From NCBI GenBank assembly GCA_009469665.1, contig SSTB01000292.1:1-23470 (forward strand): a stretch of 23,470 bases of DNA, given 5' to 3'. The stretch comes from Azonexaceae bacterium. GTDB taxonomy: Bacteria > Pseudomonadota > Gammaproteobacteria > Burkholderiales > Rhodocyclaceae. Shown piece after piece: positions 21,474-23,470 of the stretch. Numbering within the stretch: position 1 is the first letter of the stretch; each line of letters opens with the position of its first letter. The notes under the pieces were generated by a model. The model made no database searches. It was given only the letters and a program-made list of their open reading frames with translations, and was not told the DNA's origin. The position numbers and the translations under genes were made by a program.

Positions 21474-23027
21474 TCAGTAGTCCTTGGGCACGGCGAAGGG
21501 CGCCAGCTCGCGGGGCTCGATGGTCTCTTTGCGGCGTTCCGGGAACAGGGAGTTCATGGAAATGCCTTGCGAGGAGTCGTTGCCGAAGGTGAAGCCGTTC
21601 TGCCCCTGGTGTCCGTGGTAATCCTCGATCTGCATTTCCTGGTGGGAAGTTGGGATGACAAAACGGTCTTCGTAGTTGGCGATGGCCATGTAGCGGTACA
21701 TCTCCTTGGCCTGGGCCTCGGTGAGGCCCGCGGCGACCAGGGGTCGGGTGTCCGGCGTACCTTCGACGTGGATCGAACGCTGGTAGGAGCGCATGGCGAT
21801 CATGCGGTTCAAGGCCGACACGATGTATTCCTCGCGGCCGGCGGTCAGCAGGTTGGCCAGGTACTTGACCGGCAGGCGCATGGCCTCGGCCTTCGGGATG
21901 CAACCGTCCGATTCGGTGGGCAGCTTCTTCTGGTCGATCTGGGACTGCACGGGAGAGAGCGGCGGCACGTACCAGACCATCGGCAGGGTGCGGAACTCGG
22001 GGTGCAGCGGGAAGGCGATCTTCCATTCAACGGCCATCTTGTAGATGGGCGACTTCTGGGCAGCTTCGATCCAGGATTGCGGGATGCCATCCTTCTTGGC
22101 CTGCTCGATGATCTTCGGGTCGAAGGGATCGACGAACATGTCCAGGTGGGCCTTGTAGAGATCCTGGTCGTTGTCCGTGCTGGCCGCTTCGAGAACCTTG
22201 TCGGCATCGTAGAGGATGATGCCGTTGTAGCGGATGCGCCCGACGCAGGATTCGGAACACACCGTGGGCATGCCGGATTCGACGCGGGGGTAGCAGCCGA
22301 TGCACTTCTCGGCCTTGGACGATTCCCAGTTGAAGAAGACCTTCTTGTAGGGGCAGCCGGAGATGCACATGCGCCAGCCGCGGCAGCGGTCCTGGTCAGC
22401 CAGGACGATGCCATCTTCCTCGCGTTTATAGAGGGCGCCCGAGGGGCAGGACGCGACGCAGGCCGGGTTGATGCAATGGTTGCAGATCCGCGGCAGGTAC
22501 ATGTGGAAGGTGTTCTCGAAGGACTTGTAGATCTCCTTTTCCATGTTGGAGAAGTTCTGGTCCTTGGCCCGCTTGTGGAACTCGCCGGCCAGGTCGTCTT
22601 CCCAGTTCGGGCCCCAGGTGATCTTGTCCATCTTCTCGCCAGTGATGAGCGAGATGGGACGGGCCGTCGGCGCCGCTTCCGACAGTGGCGCGTTCTGCAG
22701 GCGGGCGTGATCGAAGGTGAAGGGCTCGTAGTAGTCGTCGATCTGCGGCATGTTGGGGTTGGCGAAGATCTGCACGATCTTCTTCAGCTTGCCGCCGGCC
22801 TTCAGTTCCAGCTTGCCGTTGATCTTGGTCCAGCCGCCCTTCCACTTCTCCTGGTTCTCCCATTCCTTGGGATAGCCGATGCCGGGCTTGGATTCCACGT
22901 TGTTGAACCAGACATACTCGACCCCCTTGCGGTTGGTCCACACGTTCTTGCAAGTGACCGAGCAGGTGTGGCAGCCGATGCACTTGTCCAGGTTGAATAC
23001 CATCGCGAATTGAGCGCGAATTTTCAT
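21474..23027 (-). CDS. narH: Respiratory nitrate reductase beta subunit NarH (iron-sulfur)
   Basis: The protein is 517 residues, close to the E. coli length. Four Fe-S cluster motif groups are visible: C16-x2-C19-x2-C22-x3-C26 (KCIGCHTCSVTCK), CNHCINPACVASCP, CRGWRMCISGCPYKK, in which Trp replaces one Cys (the hallmark of the 3Fe-4S cluster of NarH), and KCIGCYPRVESG with TVCSESCVGR. NarH relays electrons from NarI to the Mo site of NarG on the cytoplasmic face. AGGAG lies 7 bp before the ATG, 31 bp after the narG stop. No frameshift or missing ligand is seen. Confidence 0.97.
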   Translation of the reverse strand: MKIRAQFAMVFNLDKCIGCHTCSVTCKNVWTNRKGVEYVWFNNVESKPGIGYPKEWENQEKWKGGWTKINGKLELKAGGKLKKIVQIFANPNMPQIDDYYEPFTFDHARLQNAPLSEAAPTARPISLITGEKMDKITWGPNWEDDLAGEFHKRAKDQNFSNMEKEIYKSFENTFHMYLPRICNHCINPACVASCPSGALYKREEDGIVLADQDRCRGWRMCISGCPYKKVFFNWESSKAEKCIGCYPRVESGMPTVCSESCVGRIRYNGIILYDADKVLEAASTDNDQDLYKAHLDMFVDPFDPKIIEQAKKDGIPQSWIEAAQKSPIYKMAVEWKIAFPLHPEFRTLPMVWYVPPLSPVQSQIDQKKLPTESDGCIPKAEAMRLPVKYLANLLTAGREEYIVSALNRMIAMRSYQRSIHVEGTPDTRPLVAAGLTEAQAKEMYRYMAIANYEDRFVIPTSHQEMQIEDYHGHQGQNGFTFGNDSSQGISMNSLFPERRKETIEPRELAPFAVPKDY

Positions 23028-23058
23028 TTCATTCTCCTAATGTCGGTTACCGTGACGC

Positions 23059-23470
23059 TCAGCGCTTGCCGATGCCCTTGGGGTTGCGTTGGGCTTCGCG
23101 TTCCGGCGTCAGCGGGCGCTCCAGCCAGTCGATGGACTGGTCCTCGACCTTGTGCAGGACGACCTGCTCGTCGCGGTTGCAGCCGACAGTGCCGTAGTAG
23201 TTGAAGCCGTAGGCCAGTTGGGCGTAGCCGCCAACCATGTTGGTAGGCTTCACGACGACCCGGGTGACCGAGTTGAGGATGCCGCCCCGCTTCTTGGTGG
23301 AGGGCGATCCCGGCACGTTCACGTTTTTCTCCTGGGCGTGGTACATCAGGGCCATGCCGCGGGGAACGCGCTGGGAAACCACCGCCCGGGCCATGGTGGC
23401 GCCGTTGGCGTTGATGGCTTCCACCCAGTCGTTGTCCTCGATGCCCACCGACTTGGCGTCGTCCTCGGCC
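23059..23470 (-). CDS. narG: Respiratory nitrate reductase alpha subunit NarG, C-terminal part (cut by the window edge)
   Basis: The minus-strand frame is open from the window edge to the stop at 23059 and gives about 137 residues. It reads AEDDAKSVGIEDNDWVEAIN, then TMARAVVSQRVPRGMALMYHAQEK, RGGILNSVTRVV, NMVGGYAQLAYGFNYYGTVGCNRDE and SIDWLERPLTPEREAQRNP, closely following the end of NarG, the Mo-bisMGD catalytic subunit. This is the C-terminal molybdopterin-dinucleotide-binding domain; the rest, including the N-terminal Fe-S site, lies outside the window. It is the first gene here of the narGHJI operon. Confidence 0.96.
   Translation of the reverse strand, partial: AEDDAKSVGIEDNDWVEAINANGATMARAVVSQRVPRGMALMYHAQEKNVNVPGSPSTKKRGGILNSVTRVVVKPTNMVGGYAQLAYGFNYYGTVGCNRDEQVVLHKVEDQSIDWLERPLTPEREAQRNPKGIGKR

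Noticed and set aside
21450..23204. 584-codon plus-strand open frame
   Set aside because: It is antisense to narH and the ends of narJ and narG. The composition is an artefact of GC-rich third positions, and NarH has every expected Fe-S motif.
1..23470. CRISPR array, tRNA, rRNA or intact insertion sequence
   Set aside because: No regularly spaced repeats, tRNA-like cloverleaf sequence, rRNA segment or transposase was recognised on either strand.

Overview
The window is GC-rich and tightly packed. Its protein families (a respiratory narGHJI operon with narXL, a NhaR-like LysR, a secreted Tim44-like protein, a cytochrome P460) suggest a denitrifying or facultatively anaerobic betaproteobacterium, perhaps Rhodocyclales-like. 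That assignment is inference from gene content only. No rRNA, tRNA, CRISPR array or intact transposase is visible.

Layout. (a) 1-2204: the 3' end of an unidentified gene, a GcvA-like LysR regulator, and a MarR regulator with a four-Cys tail. The MarR gene is divergent from a secreted cytochrome P460, with palindromic operator candidates between them. (b) 2312-4623: a GlxA-type AraC regulator divergent from an HD-domain hydrolase and a tautomerase. (c) 4763-6277: an AAA/STAND-like ATPase and a DUF7079-like protein on the minus strand. (d) 6407-7940: a secreted PEBP-like protein and an LCMT-type methyltransferase, separated by a small mobile element. (e) 8017-17003: a NhaR-like regulator, a Tim44-like protein, then TerC, a universal stress protein, a Bax-inhibitor-1 protein, a DUF2062 protein, a CBS protein, an SPCA-like cation P-type ATPase and a small conserved protein. 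All are on the plus strand and end at a strong intrinsic terminator. (f) 17095-17328: a second, longer copy of the mobile element. (g) 17330-23470, minus strand: narG (3' end)-narH-narJ-narI, a terminator, then narX-narL.

How the parts fit. NarGHI is the membrane nitrate reductase, NarJ its assembly chaperone, and NarXL the nitrate/nitrite two-component system expected to control it. Cytochrome P460 family proteins handle NO or hydroxylamine-type nitrogen species, so the MarR/P460 pair could be a nitrosative-stress unit in the same nitrate-respiring cell. Block (e) combines three families linked to Ca2+/Mn2+ movement (TerC, BI-1, P2A ATPase) with two families that often sense adenine nucleotides (USP, CBS). 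It looks like a cation or pH stress module.

The least expected structural result is a family of MITE-like elements with 16-bp terminal inverted repeats. One copy is 234 bp and the other 126 bp. Each is flanked by a 5-bp direct repeat (one exact, one 4/5), and their ends sit on gene boundaries: one appears to have split an ATGA stop/start overlap, the other abuts the narL stop codon.
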